DNA of 40,864 bases from Acinetobacter sp. (GTDB lineage Bacteria > Pseudomonadota > Gammaproteobacteria > Pseudomonadales > Moraxellaceae), in assembly GCA_031277915.1 (NCBI GenBank), contig JAITLL010000068.1, positions 1 to 40,864 on the forward strand, written 5' to 3'. Positions within the stretch are counted from its first letter, which is position 1. Each line of letters begins with the position of its first letter. A program made the translations under genes and the position numbers. The notes under the pieces were generated by a model. That model was given only the letters and a program-made list of their open reading frames with translations. It was not told where the DNA came from and ran no database searches. Below are positions 1 through 7,902 of this stretch, piece after piece.

Positions 1-27
1 GAATAAGCTTTGTATTCTTACGCACAT

Positions 28-117
28 GGAAGCGTGGCAGAGCGGTTTAATGCACCGGTCTTGAAAACCGACGAGGGTGTGAGTCCTCCGTGAGTTCGAA
101 TCTCACCGCTTCCGCCA
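28..117 (+). tRNA. tRNA-Ser (anticodon TGA)
   Basis: The acceptor arm GGAAGCG (28-34) pairs with CGCTTCC (107-113), followed by the discriminator G and an encoded CCA (115-117). The anticodon loop reads CTTGAAA, giving anticodon TGA. A long variable arm is present between the anticodon stem and the GTTCGAATC T-loop, as expected for class II serine tRNAs. The 3' end of this gene is the target of the integrations described downstream. Confidence 0.96.
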
Positions 118-180
118 AAATTCTGAATAAGCCCTTGTTTTTGCAAGGGCTTATTTTTTACCTATCGTTTTACCCCTCAT
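108..180 (+). repeat. Attachment-type direct repeat, copy 1 (tRNA 3' end and terminator)
   Basis: This segment covers the last bases of tRNA-Ser, TTCCGCCAAAATTC, the terminator hairpin and the motif TTTTACCCCTCAT. The same order of elements recurs at 2841-2916, and the core TTCCGCCAAATTC recurs at 12619-12631. The simplest reading is that this is the intact chromosomal attachment site and that the other copies mark the ends of integrated elements. Confidence 0.75.
126..158 (+). terminator. Intrinsic terminator of tRNA-Ser
   Basis: A near-perfect hairpin with arms AATAAGCCCTTG and CAAGGGCTTATT is followed by a T run. It lies directly behind the tRNA. Diverged copies follow the two other attachment-like repeats at 2841 and 12619. 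Confidence 0.9.
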
Positions 181-315
181 TAAAACTTGGATTGGAATAG
201 CTAAAATAAGAACAATTCAGATGGTGCTGGATAGTCGATAAATTGAGTTTAAGTTATCTCTTACAGAACAAACTTATATGTAAATGTACCGCACACCTAC
301 TTTTTGATCTTGTTC

Positions 316-609
316 TTATTGCTCATAGTCATGATATTCCTTTTGATCAAGATTCTCTTTATCTGTAGCTGTTTCATTCATAGGTGTACAGTTAGGGTTA
401 TGAGCGGCGAGTGGTATTGAAACGTTCTTAGTTGTCCGTTTTGCTATTTGGGCTGTAGGTTTTCTTTGTCTATTTAGATTTAGCATTGGTTTTTTGTTAT
501 CTCGATTTGGCAAGGGTGTGTCAATGAGAGCATCATCATTTTGCTCAGTCATTTCTTTTTTAGGTTGAGTAAGTCCAGTATCCCCACTTTCTGATTTGGG
601 TAAGGTCAT
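316..609 (-). CDS. Hypothetical hydrophilic protein (97 aa), doubtful
   Basis: This open frame encodes a strongly hydrophilic protein rich in Asn, Lys, Asp and Thr, with no signal peptide, membrane segment or motif I recognise. No convincing ribosome-binding site precedes the ATG. It lies in the inner integrated segment next to other decayed sequence, so it may be the C-terminal part of a phage or plasmid protein, or non-coding. The composition looks protein-like, which is the only reason to keep it. Confidence 0.3.
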   Translation of the reverse strand: MTLPKSESGDTGLTQPKKEMTEQNDDALIDTPLPNRDNKKPMLNLNRQRKPTAQIAKRTTKNVSIPLAAHNPNCTPMNETATDKENLDQKEYHDYEQ

Positions 610-1059
610 TTCATTGTGGATAGATTCTGTAGGAGGGGGCGGATTTGTACAGGAGATGCAGCAGGGATTGCAGGGGAGTGTTAGAGCGGTGAATTAATAA
701 TAAGGCATCATGTGATGCCTTTTCCAAACAGATTAAATTTTTTATTTTATTGCTATATGAAATTTATATATGAGATATTCTATATAAAGTTACAGCATCT
801 TTTTTTCTTCAATATGAATATTCATGCATTAATTGGTAGGGAAGTTCAGTTGCTGACTTAGTCAGACGGTCTGAGTTATTTTGACCAGCTGAACCTAGAT
901 AAAAATTTTCATTTCCTTGTGATTCTGCCTGTATTAGTGTGGGCTAGATGTCACTGTATACAAGCCTTGAGTTAATGGGGGTAAACTGTAAAATAATTCA
1001 CAAGAATATAAAATTTCAGTTTTAAGTATCAGCTACAATAAAAAAAATCTTATCCAATA
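610..1059. other. Gene-free stretch with ORF remnant and two hairpin clusters
   Basis: A plus-strand frame open from 569 to 697 ends in a glycine-rich, phage-like stretch (SVGGGGFVQEMQQG) without a start codon, so it may be a C-terminal remnant. It is followed at 702-722 by a palindrome with 9-base arms (AAGGCATCA/TGATGCCTT) that could be a terminator. At 846-897 several small inverted repeats are nested (CTGAC-TTA-GTCAG, CAGAC-G-GTCTG) inside an outer GTTCAG/CTGAAC pair. The rest is AT-rich and probably holds the promoter of the next gene. Confidence 0.4.
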
Positions 1060-2169
1060 ATGGCTATGCAAATATTTGAGTCAGCAAAAAGTTTATGGTC
1101 TGTGATTTTGCAACAATTTCGTTGGGATAGTCATACACCACAACGTACGCTTGATGAAATAGAAGTTCTACTTTCGGTGTTTCTAGCGATTTTAATTGCG
1201 CATCATTATAACGCGGAGCATATTGGATGGGCTGCATTTAGTGGCTATATGGTATTACGTTCGCATATTGCAGATACTTGTATCCGTGGGGTACTTAGAA
1301 TTTTGGGAACTATAGTAGGTGCTTTACTGGCATGCTGGATTGAGCTGTTTATTTCTAAAACACTTTGGCTAAATAGTCTAGTTTTGGCTTTTTTTGCTGC
1401 GTTCTCACTATATTTTGCAATGACAACACGCTATGGCTATGCATGGCTGTTTTTCGGTTTGACCTTTGTGATGGTGATTATTGATGGATTGGTGTATCCC
1501 TTTGCAGATATAAGTCAGTTTGCCAAAACTAGAAGTATTGAAGTAATTGCTGGTACTGTGGCATGTATGCTCGTGAGTCTATTTTTTACATATATTATTC
1601 GTCCCAAATTTTCTTTAATGGTTAATAGAAGTGGTTTAGCCGAGATAATAAAGTTTGAGGGGTATAGAAAACGCACTTTGATTCATACTGCACAGGCGGC
1701 ATTGGCGATAGCAATTGTACCTTTTTTAATTCATTTTTTTCCAGTTGATTTACTGATTCAAACTTCGATCACGATTTTAGCAGTACTGATGATTCCTTTA
1801 CCTAGTTTGAATAATAAAAAACTAATTTCAATGAGAAATCTATATCGCTTATTTGGCTGTTTACTGGGTGCTACATTGGCTTTTATTCTATTACCTATCA
1901 GTGATCTAAACTATATTTGTGCGGTATTGTCGATTGGATTGGGAGTTGTAATTGGGCGACATATTGAAAATAGTGGACAGGCTTTTGCTTATATAGGAAC
2001 GCAATTTTCGTTAGTTTATATTGTTGTGATGGTACCTGATAAACTAAGTTTACTGAGTATGGAAAATGGTTGGATGCGTTTAGCGGGAATCGTGTTTGGT
2101 ATTATTTTGATTGAATTAACACGATTAGTATTTGTACCGTTGCAGTATTTGTTGACGCACGAGAAATAG
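1060..2169 (+). CDS. FUSC-family inner membrane protein (aromatic acid exporter-like)
   Basis: This 369-residue protein is almost entirely hydrophobic, with two blocks of closely spaced membrane segments (about residues 35-175 and 210-355). The pattern matches the FUSC family, which includes AaeB-type efflux proteins and the YccS-like membrane halves. The charged first 30 residues ([10 protein letters not shown]) lie before the first membrane block. The protein is shorter than full AaeB-type pumps of about 650 residues and keeps only the membrane modules, which is normal for many FUSC members. No strong ribosome-binding site precedes ATG 1060, and ATG 1066 is a possible alternative. The substrate is unknown; aromatic acids are only a family-level guess. 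It lies alone in the inner segment of the tRNA-Ser island. Confidence 0.75.
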   Translation: MAMQIFESAKSLWSVILQQFRWDSHTPQRTLDEIEVLLSVFLAILIAHHYNAEHIGWAAFSGYMVLRSHIADTCIRGVLRILGTIVGALLACWIELFISKTLWLNSLVLAFFAAFSLYFAMTTRYGYAWLFFGLTFVMVIIDGLVYPFADISQFAKTRSIEVIAGTVACMLVSLFFTYIIRPKFSLMVNRSGLAEIIKFEGYRKRTLIHTAQAALAIAIVPFLIHFFPVDLLIQTSITILAVLMIPLPSLNNKKLISMRNLYRLFGCLLGATLAFILLPISDLNYICAVLSIGLGVVIGRHIENSGQAFAYIGTQFSLVYIVVMVPDKLSLLSMENGWMRLAGIVFGIILIELTRLVFVPLQYLLTHEK

Positions 2170-2225
2170 TCACTTTAAATTAGTTATTCGCTTTATATTA
2201 TTTATAAAAACATCTTTATCAGTGA

Positions 2226-2740
2226 ATGGCTTTGCTGCACCAACCAATCTCTAAAGGCTGATTCCACAATATAATTTTCAAATGAATAAGCCTACTCCTA
2301 AAATTTATCGTACTCTCAATTGGTCTTCATACAACCAAGCTCTCATTAATCGTGGAAATATTGCCATGTGGTTTGATCCCAATACTCAGTGGTATGAACA
2401 ACCGTAAGGTAAACAAGGTCGAAATCAAACTTACTCTGATACAGCAATCCAATGTTGCTTAATGATTAAATCTTTATTCCGTCTGTCTTTACGTATGGTC
2501 ACTGGCTTTGTTCAAAGTCTCATTAAACTTTCTGGCTTGGATTGGACAGAACCAAATTACTCCACCCTCTATAGAAGACAAAGGTATATTGATTTTTCAA
2601 TTGGCTATCAAAAAAGTAGTGGTGGACTCCATCTAGTCGACTCTACTGGTTTAAAGTTTTTAGGTGAAGGCGAATGCAAGTGCAAGAAACATCAGCCTGA
2701 ATATCCTCAACAATGGTGCTGTTACAGCAATAAGCTCGAT
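2226..2740 (+). mobile_element. Truncated IS5-family element (IS17/ISAba-like)
   Basis: The left end starts near GGCTTTGCTGCACCAACC, which resembles the terminal inverted repeat of Acinetobacter IS5-family elements (GGCTTTGTTGC type). It is followed about 56 bp later by the transposase start. Similarity to the transposase stops near 2735 and no right terminal repeat is visible, so the 3' half is deleted. The remnant can no longer move by itself. Confidence 0.8.
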
Positions 2741-2785
2741 AAATGTACAGTCGTTAGAAAGAAATCCATTGCAGTAAAAAATTAA
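2282..2785 (+). pseudogene. IS5-family transposase, 5' fragment with internal stop
   Basis: Translation from ATG 2282 gives the typical N-terminus of IS903-group transposases (NKPTPKIYRTLNWSSYNQAL, then WFDPNTQWYEQP). An in-frame TAA at 2405-2407 replaces an expected Gln codon. The frame then reopens and continues through the conserved region CCLMIKSLFRLSLRM, SGLDWTEPNYSTL and VDSTGLK, the latter containing the first catalytic Asp of the DDE triad. After about 2720 the sequence diverges from the family and ends at 2785, so the rest of the catalytic core is absent. It is non-functional. Confidence 0.85.
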
Positions 2786-2840
2786 ATATTAATATATATA
2801 TCATTATAAATCAAATAGTTGTTTATTTAATTTGACTGGC

Positions 2841-2916
2841 ACTGCTTCCGCCAAATTCTTAAAAAGCCCTTGTTAATGACGAGGGCTTTTTTTATGCTTA
2901 TTGTTTTACCCCTCAT
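2841..2916 (+). repeat. Attachment-type direct repeat, copy 2, with terminator
   Basis: This is a diverged copy of 108-180: ACTGCTTCCGCCAAATTC, a hairpin with arms AAAAAGCCCT/AGGGCTTTTT (2861-2890), then TGTTTTACCCCTCAT. The order and spacing match the region behind tRNA-Ser. It contains only the last bases of the tRNA, so it is not a tRNA gene. It probably marks the junction between two integrated elements; the hairpin can still act as a terminator. Confidence 0.75.
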
Positions 2917-3069
2917 ATACTTCACATTAAAAATTAAAAGACAGAAATGAATAAGCATGGATCGCTTCACTTAATTTAAAAATACAATTAAATATAATAT
3001 ATAAAATAATAATTAAGTTAATCTAATGAAAAACAATAAAAAATTTAATCACCTGTCATAAATGCAACA

Positions 3070-3098
3070 TTGACACCTATCAACTCTCAGATTATGCT
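3070..3098 (+). promoter_or_regulatory. Sigma-70 promoter of leader RNA copy 1
   Basis: TTGACA (3070-3075), a 17-bp spacer and TATGCT (3093-3098) form a near-consensus promoter. The predicted start, near 3105, falls at the first hairpin of the structured leader. The second leader has the same layout at 15653-15681. Confidence 0.8.
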
Positions 3099-3328
3099 TT
3101 GCGTGCTGGCCACATTGCCAGCCGGCTTTGACAGGCCGCGCTCAAGAACATTGAAAAAATTCATTTTTTTGATGTAGACTCACTCGTCCCCCTTTTTGTA
3201 GCGGTAGGACGGAAGGGGGACACCCTCGGGTGTGCTGGGTCTTGAGCCAGTCTGTCAACCCTCTTTCGTTCTGCCACCATAAGTCCAAATAAATGCTCTG
3301 GCAGAACTCCAATAATCAGGAGTTGGCT

Positions 3329-3385
3329 ATGCACATCCATTATTTCTTGGTACTCAGTGCCAAAAGTTATAACGACACAACTTAA
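3329..3385 (+). CDS. Leader peptide (18 aa) inside leader RNA copy 1
   Basis: ATG 3329 opens an 18-codon frame (MHIHYFLVLSAKSYNDTT). A GGAG ribosome-binding site at 3319-3322 is held in a hairpin with AACTCC at 3305-3310. The second leader has a peptide of identical length at 15917 with 12 of 18 residues conserved, including HIHYF and SYNDT. Conservation between diverged copies and a sequestered ribosome-binding site suggest it is translated and regulated. By analogy with orfX/icd behind the phage C4 RNA, translation of this frame could decide whether transcription reaches the TetR gene. That role is inference. Confidence 0.6.
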   Translation: MHIHYFLVLSAKSYNDTT

Positions 3386-3495
3386 AAATTTATAGCAGCT
3401 TGAACGCCGTAGGGTTTTCAGGCTTTAAGTCATTTTTACTTAAAACTTAGCAACAACAAAACTTGAGATGTGCCAAGCACCGTCTTGTGGCGTTG

Positions 3496-3535
3496 CTGTG
3501 CCTTTTTTTCTCCCAAAAAGGGCACAGTTTTTTTT
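3496..3535 (+). terminator. Intrinsic terminator between leader RNA and TetR gene
   Basis: The arms CTGTGCC plus T run (3496-3509) and AAAAAGGGCACAG (3515-3527) form a strong hairpin followed by eight T residues. It ends 40 bases before the TetR start codon. The second leader has the same hairpin at 16089-16128. Its position suggests attenuation of the TetR gene, with the leader RNA as the default product. Confidence 0.85.
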
Positions 3536-3575
3536 ATCTCATTTAGAAACAACAAGAATTTAAAAAGGTAAAACT

Positions 3576-4142
3576 ATGCAAAATTACTTAGAAACCTCTT
3601 CCAAAAAATTACAGGTTGTTCAAACCGCAATCCAACTCTTTATCACTCGTGGCTTTCATACTGCGGGTGTAGACCTGATTGCCAAGGAAGCCAAAATACC
3701 GAAAGCAACACTTTATAACTATTTCCACTCGAAAGAACGCTTAATTGAAATGTGCATCGCCTTTCAAAAAAGCCTGCTTAGAGAAGAAGTACTGGCCATT
3801 ATCTATGCAAATCGTTATTACACTTCAAAAGATAAACTCAAAGCAATTATTGTTTTACATACCAATTTAAACAGTTTGTACAACCTTTTACTTAAAGCGA
3901 TTTTTGAAATAAAGCTGCTTTATCCGCAGGCTTACCGCATGGCAGTTGAGTACCGAAAGTGGTTGCGCCATGAAATTTTTGACTTGATTTTTAGCGGAGA
4001 AACTCGTGAGCCAAAGTTCGATGCCAACATGGTTATAAATCTTATAGATGGCTTGATGCTACAGGTTTTAAGCTCTAACAGTTTGGATGAAAGGGATGAG
4101 GTGTTGGAGTGGTTTTGGGGAAGGTCGGGTGGAAAAATTTAA
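3576..4142 (+). CDS. TetR-family regulator, leader-RNA associated, copy 1
   Basis: This 188-residue protein has an N-terminal TetR helix-turn-helix at about residues 10-57: a helix around VVQTAIQLFITRGFHTAGVD, then KEAKIPKATLYNYFHSKE, which is the family signature. The remainder is the all-helical ligand and dimer domain, with LLKAIFEIKLLYPQAYRMAV in the middle. It is paralogous to the gene at 16170, and both begin with (Q/P)NYLET. A weak site (AAAAAGG) precedes ATG 3576. A terminator and about 470 bases of structured leader separate it from its promoter, so expression probably depends on antitermination. No adjacent gene reads in the same operon: the next frame is a truncated oxidoreductase about 300 bp away. 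Its ligand and targets are unknown; autoregulation or control of the leader RNA are possibilities. Confidence 0.88.
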   Translation: MQNYLETSSKKLQVVQTAIQLFITRGFHTAGVDLIAKEAKIPKATLYNYFHSKERLIEMCIAFQKSLLREEVLAIIYANRYYTSKDKLKAIIVLHTNLNSLYNLLLKAIFEIKLLYPQAYRMAVEYRKWLRHEIFDLIFSGETREPKFDANMVINLIDGLMLQVLSSNSLDERDEVLEWFWGRSGGKI

Positions 4143-4440
4143 AAAGACTCTTCTCGAAGCTTAGTTTAAGAGAGACCTCTGCAAATTAGGAATAGGTGAA
4201 TTTAAAAAATTAAAATTTAAAGTGGGTTTTAGTTCTTAAATTTTATTTATCTTCTGGTCAATTTAGAAACTTATTGATAAAGGGCTACACGTAATTTGTT
4301 GGAGACTTAATAGTAAAAAATAGGGTAGTTATTGAAGGGGATAAACTAGCCAACCTATTCCTTTGAGGAATGGCTCATGAAGCTAATTCGTTTGTGGGCA
4401 GAATTGGTGTTTCATGTGATCATTTTATCTGTAGTTGTAG
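4143..4440. other. Intergenic, no gene seen
   Basis: This AT-rich stretch has no usable frame. GAGACCTCTGCAAATTAGG near 4171 resembles the end of some insertion sequences, but no matching partner was found. A plausible ribosome-binding site for the following fragment (GGAG at 4443) lies at the right end. Confidence 0.4.
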
Positions 4441-4452
4441 TTGGAGATAACG

Positions 4453-4735
4453 ATGATGCATACAGTAAGGAAGCTACCCCATATAGATGGAGATCTAGGC
4501 TGGGTTGAAACTACTCCAAATTCGAATTTATCTTTTGGGCCTCATCTAAAAGGCGATCATGAGTTTGATATTGTCATAATTGGCGCTGGCTATACTGGAA
4601 TTTCAACTGCCATTCGCCTTGCTGAAATTAATCCAGATACTCGTATTGCTATTATTGATGCCTTACGTGTAGGAGAAGGTGCCTCAGGTCGTAATGCGGG
4701 CTTCTTAATTGATTTACCTACTACTCAGGTTCAGC
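4453..4735 (+). pseudogene. FAD-dependent oxidoreductase, N-terminal fragment
   Basis: GGAG at 4443-4446 precedes tandem ATGs at 4453 and 4456. The product begins like DAO-type (DadA/PuuB/OrdL) oxidoreductases: a leader with GWVETTPN, then the Rossmann motif DIVIIGAGYTGISTAIRLAE, an acidic strand end (IAIIDALRVGEG) and the family motif ASGRNAGFL. After LIDLP the homology stops and the frame runs into the end of the convergent RND gene, closing at 4782. About 80% of the protein is missing. The intact relative at 32654 shows the expected length. The arrival of the metal-efflux cassette apparently cut this gene. Confidence 0.8.
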
Positions 4736-7700
4736 AGCACGCTCAAAACGACCATAGCGTAAGGCAAAAGTCGGTAAGATAATTAAATTCAGTGCAGTAG
4801 ATGTGATTAATCCCCCTAGAATTACGATCGCCATTGGTCCCTCAATTTCATTCCCTGCAGTGCCACTGCTGATTGCCAGTGGTAATAATGCCAATCCCGT
4901 GACCAGAGCCGTCATCAGGATCGGTATCAAGCGTTCGGATGCTCCCTGCATGGCGGTTTGCAGGTTCCAGGTTAATCCATCGATATGCACCAGACGTTCA
5001 TAGTGGCTAATCAGCATGAGCGAGTTGCGTAACGAGATTCCGAACAGGGTCACAAAGCCGACCATACTACCCAATGACAGGTTCGCACCTGAAAGTAAGA
5101 CCATCACGATGCCCCCGACCAGTGCAAAGGGTAGATTAACCATCACCAGTAACACACCACGATGGCTACGCAATGCCAGAAAGAGCAATAGGGTGATTCC
5201 TGCCAGAGAAAGTGCACCGTACAGCATCAGATCATGTTGTGACTGTGTCCGTGCTTCACTTTCACCGCTCAATACCGCATAGACACCAGTGGGCATGTGA
5301 ATTTCACGATCCAGACGTGTTTGGGCTTCTTGAGCAAAATCACTGGCGGGGCGACTACCCAGCGTTACCGATACGGTCTGAACTCGTTGTCCACCCTGAT
5401 GGCTAATCTGGTAGCGTCCAGACACTTGACGGATAGTTGCCAATGCTTGCAACGGGACGGCAAAGCCATCGGCATTCCGAATGGTCAATCCACCCAGATC
5501 TTTGACGCTTTGGTGCAGGGTTGGAGGAAGGGCGACTGTCACATCATAAGAACGGTTACCCTCATAAATCTGCGCGACAGTGATGCCTTGGTATGCCGCC
5601 TGAATAGTGTCCAGCACCTCCAACGGCTTAAAGCCCCAACGGCTGAGTTGATCCGGTTTCAGCCGTACATCGAGTTGTGGAATCCCCGGTGGAGAATCCA
5701 CTTGTACACTGGCTGCACCGGAAATCGTGCCCAGCATGCGTGCAATTTGTTGAGCCGTCCGGTCAATGCTATCCAGGTTATTCCCAAACACATTAACCAC
5801 TACAGGGGCGGTCACACCTGAAATGACTTCATCGATCCGCTCGACTAAAAATGTATTCACCGATGTTGAAATGCCCGGAAAAGTTTGCAGTGTTTGACGG
5901 ATGCGATACAGGGCCCAGTCCTGTTCTGCAGCTGACATGAGGGCGAGATCAACCTCAATTTCAGAGAGTTGAACCCCAGTAGGATCAACTACTTCGGCTG
6001 CCCGTCCGGCACGTTGCGCAACTAGACGTACTCCCGGAATTTGCATTAATGCGCTCGATACTTGCGTTCCCACTCGCATCGATTCAGCGAGTGAAGTTCC
6101 CGGTTCCAGTCCCATGTGAACGATGTAATGTCCCTCGCGCAGTTGCGGAATAAAGTTCCCACTCAAAAAGGGCAAGGCTGCCAAAGCGGCAACGCACATT
6201 ACTGCCACTGTGATGGTGATGGCTTTGGCCTGTTGTTCGACTTTGCCGAGCAGTGTCAGATAGCGTGCTTTTAGGCGTTGAATGAACTGCGGTTCATGTT
6301 CCGGCAAAGCCCCCCGTGCCAAAAGTGCCAGTGCCATTGCCGGAGTCAGGGTCAGTGCCACACCCAGTGATGCTAGAACCGCTAAAATATAAGCGATCCC
6401 TAAAGGTGCAAACAAACGACCGCCCACACCGGATAGGGTCAATACTGGTAAAAAAATCAGCATCACAATAAAAGTGGCAAAAACAACCGTACTGCGGACT
6501 TCCAGTGAGGCTTGCAGAACCACCTGATGCGTAGCAAGGGGGGGTGTCCGCATGCGATTTTCGCGTAAACGCCGATAAATATTTTCCACATCAATGATGG
6601 CATCATCTACGACTTCACCCAGAGCAATCGCCAGCCCGCCTAGAGTCATGGTATTGAGACTCACCCCCAGAGCATTCAGGATAATAATCGCAACCAACAG
6701 CGAAAGTGGAATGGCAACGGCCGAGATGATTGCAGTACGCGCGTTCATGAGGAACATGAACAGCACGGCAATCACCAATATCGCACCGATGATCAATGCG
6801 TTACGCAAGTGTTCTACTGCATCGCTAATAAAATTTGCTGGTCGAAAGACATTGATATTGATGTCCACCCCTTGTTGTTTCAGCATGGGCTGAAGCGTTT
6901 TCAACTGGCTTTCAATCCCATTGGTGACGGTCATGGTATTGGCGCCATATTGGCTATCCATGATCAGCATGACACCTGGTTTCCCCATAATTGATGCAGC
7001 GCCAACTGGAGGAGCACTGGTCCATGTGACCGTGGCAACATCGCCCAGGTGAATCGCTGGACCATTGTTTGCTCGAAGGACCACGGCTGCGAGTTTTTCT
7101 GGTGTGCTGAGTTGCCCGTTGACATTGATGGCAATTCTCTGGTTGTTATTTTCGATAAAACCTGCACCGCGCACACCGGTTGACTGGCGTGCAGCTGTGA
7201 TGACATCCTGAACGGATAGCCCATAACGCATGAGTTTGGAGGGATCAACCTGAAGTTGCATTTGCCGTGCATTGCCACCAAAGACAATCACATCTGCCAC
7301 ACCGGAAACCGTGAGCATTTGTGGTTTGATGGTCCATTGAGCGATGTCATATAGCTCTTGCAGCGATCGGGTTGAAGACGTCAGACCGACAATCCGTACC
7401 GTACTCGTGGTGGTAGTTAGTGGTAATAATTTAGGGGCTTGGACATCGGCAGGGAGTGTTGCGACAAGCCCATTGATACGTTCGGCAACCAGTTGGCGAA
7501 CCTGCATGATACTGTTTTGATCATCAAAAACCAGCGTAATAGAAGACAACCCTTGCATTGATTTAGAACGCATTGATTGTAAGCCGACCATTCCGCCCAA
7601 GGCATTCTCGACCGGCTGTGTCACCAGTGTTTCCACTTGCTCGCTGGTCAGTCCGGGTGCTTCAGTTTGCACAATACTCATTGGTGGAGAAAACTCTGGA

Positions 7701-7816
7701 AATACATCCAGTTTTGCACGATTTAAACTCAACATACCGTAGGCGACAATCATCAGCGCCAGCGCATAGATCACACCACGAAATCGTAAAGAGAATCGGA
7801 TGATGGTATTGAGCAT
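4721..7816 (-). CDS. RND heavy-metal efflux pump, inner membrane permease (CzcA/CusA type)
   Basis: This 1031-residue protein has the length and layout of HME-RND transporters: a first membrane helix at residues 10-30, a large periplasmic loop, a block of helices at about 335-530, a second loop and a final block at about 855-1020. In the fourth membrane segment GEVVDDAIIDVEN places D404, D405, D409 and E411 where CzcA has its proton- and metal-relay acidic residues, which separates it from drug-type RND pumps. It exports a cation with proton antiport, together with the fusion and outer membrane proteins encoded upstream. AGGAG lies 9 bases before ATG 7816. An RcnR-type sensor at the head of the operon points to nickel or cobalt. 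The G+C content is visibly higher than in the surrounding backbone, suggesting transfer from another lineage. Its last codons lie inside the junction with the oxidoreductase fragment. Confidence 0.92.
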   Translation of the reverse strand: MLNTIIRFSLRFRGVIYALALMIVAYGMLSLNRAKLDVFPEFSPPMSIVQTEAPGLTSEQVETLVTQPVENALGGMVGLQSMRSKSMQGLSSITLVFDDQNSIMQVRQLVAERINGLVATLPADVQAPKLLPLTTTTSTVRIVGLTSSTRSLQELYDIAQWTIKPQMLTVSGVADVIVFGGNARQMQLQVDPSKLMRYGLSVQDVITAARQSTGVRGAGFIENNNQRIAINVNGQLSTPEKLAAVVLRANNGPAIHLGDVATVTWTSAPPVGAASIMGKPGVMLIMDSQYGANTMTVTNGIESQLKTLQPMLKQQGVDININVFRPANFISDAVEHLRNALIIGAILVIAVLFMFLMNARTAIISAVAIPLSLLVAIIILNALGVSLNTMTLGGLAIALGEVVDDAIIDVENIYRRLRENRMRTPPLATHQVVLQASLEVRSTVVFATFIVMLIFLPVLTLSGVGGRLFAPLGIAYILAVLASLGVALTLTPAMALALLARGALPEHEPQFIQRLKARYLTLLGKVEQQAKAITITVAVMCVAALAALPFLSGNFIPQLREGHYIVHMGLEPGTSLAESMRVGTQVSSALMQIPGVRLVAQRAGRAAEVVDPTGVQLSEIEVDLALMSAAEQDWALYRIRQTLQTFPGISTSVNTFLVERIDEVISGVTAPVVVNVFGNNLDSIDRTAQQIARMLGTISGAASVQVDSPPGIPQLDVRLKPDQLSRWGFKPLEVLDTIQAAYQGITVAQIYEGNRSYDVTVALPPTLHQSVKDLGGLTIRNADGFAVPLQALATIRQVSGRYQISHQGGQRVQTVSVTLGSRPASDFAQEAQTRLDREIHMPTGVYAVLSGESEARTQSQHDLMLYGALSLAGITLLLFLALRSHRGVLLVMVNLPFALVGGIVMVLLSGANLSLGSMVGFVTLFGISLRNSLMLISHYERLVHIDGLTWNLQTAMQGASERLIPILMTALVTGLALLPLAISSGTAGNEIEGPMAIVILGGLITSTALNLIILPTFALRYGRFERAAEPE

Positions 7817-7902
7817 GAAACATTCTCCTGTCCGCCTATGGTTTTTTCTGCAATGTCACTGGTTTAGATTAGGTCGAGTTGATTTTTAACTAGACCTGAA
7901 AG

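Larger units (their letters stand above)
3105..3535 (+). ncRNA. C4 antisense RNA-like structured leader, copy 1
   Basis: A roughly 430-nt transcript is predicted from the promoter at 3070 to the terminator at 3535. Visible helices are a hairpin 3105-3122 (GCTGGC/GCCAGC), P1 3128-3134 with 3252-3258, P2 3140-3147 with 3240-3247, P3 3148-3159 with 3164-3175, CGTCC/GGACG (3185-3189/3207-3211, or alternatively CCCCCTT with AAGGGGG), a hairpin 3220-3233 and GTTCTGCC/GGCAGAAC (3268-3275/3300-3307). The homologous leader at 15688 keeps these helices, with compensatory changes in P1, P2, P3 and the CGTCC helix. The compact multi-stem fold, the CCACCA-like 3' side at 3274-3279 and the short ORF just downstream resemble C4 antisense RNAs of phages P1/P7, whose precursors are RNase P substrates. 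The C4 assignment is from memory of the family; the structure itself is seen directly. Confidence 0.72.

Noticed and set aside
2841-2860. Possible second tRNA-Ser
   Set aside because: Only the last bases of the acceptor arm are present; there is no anticodon or T arm. It is a repeat of the tRNA end.
3105-3535. CRISPR or tandem repeat in the repeated leader region
   Set aside because: The repetition is two dispersed copies 12.6 kb apart with paired stems, not an array of short repeats and spacers.
4165-4190. Possible insertion-sequence end (GAGACCTCTGCAAATTAGG)
   Set aside because: No matching inverted end or transposase piece was found nearby, so it is not listed as a mobile element.
4803-7605. 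Several plus-strand open frames of 60-174 codons inside the RND permease gene
   Set aside because: They are antisense to a fully conserved 1031-codon gene with clear family motifs and have no own motifs or ribosome-binding sites.
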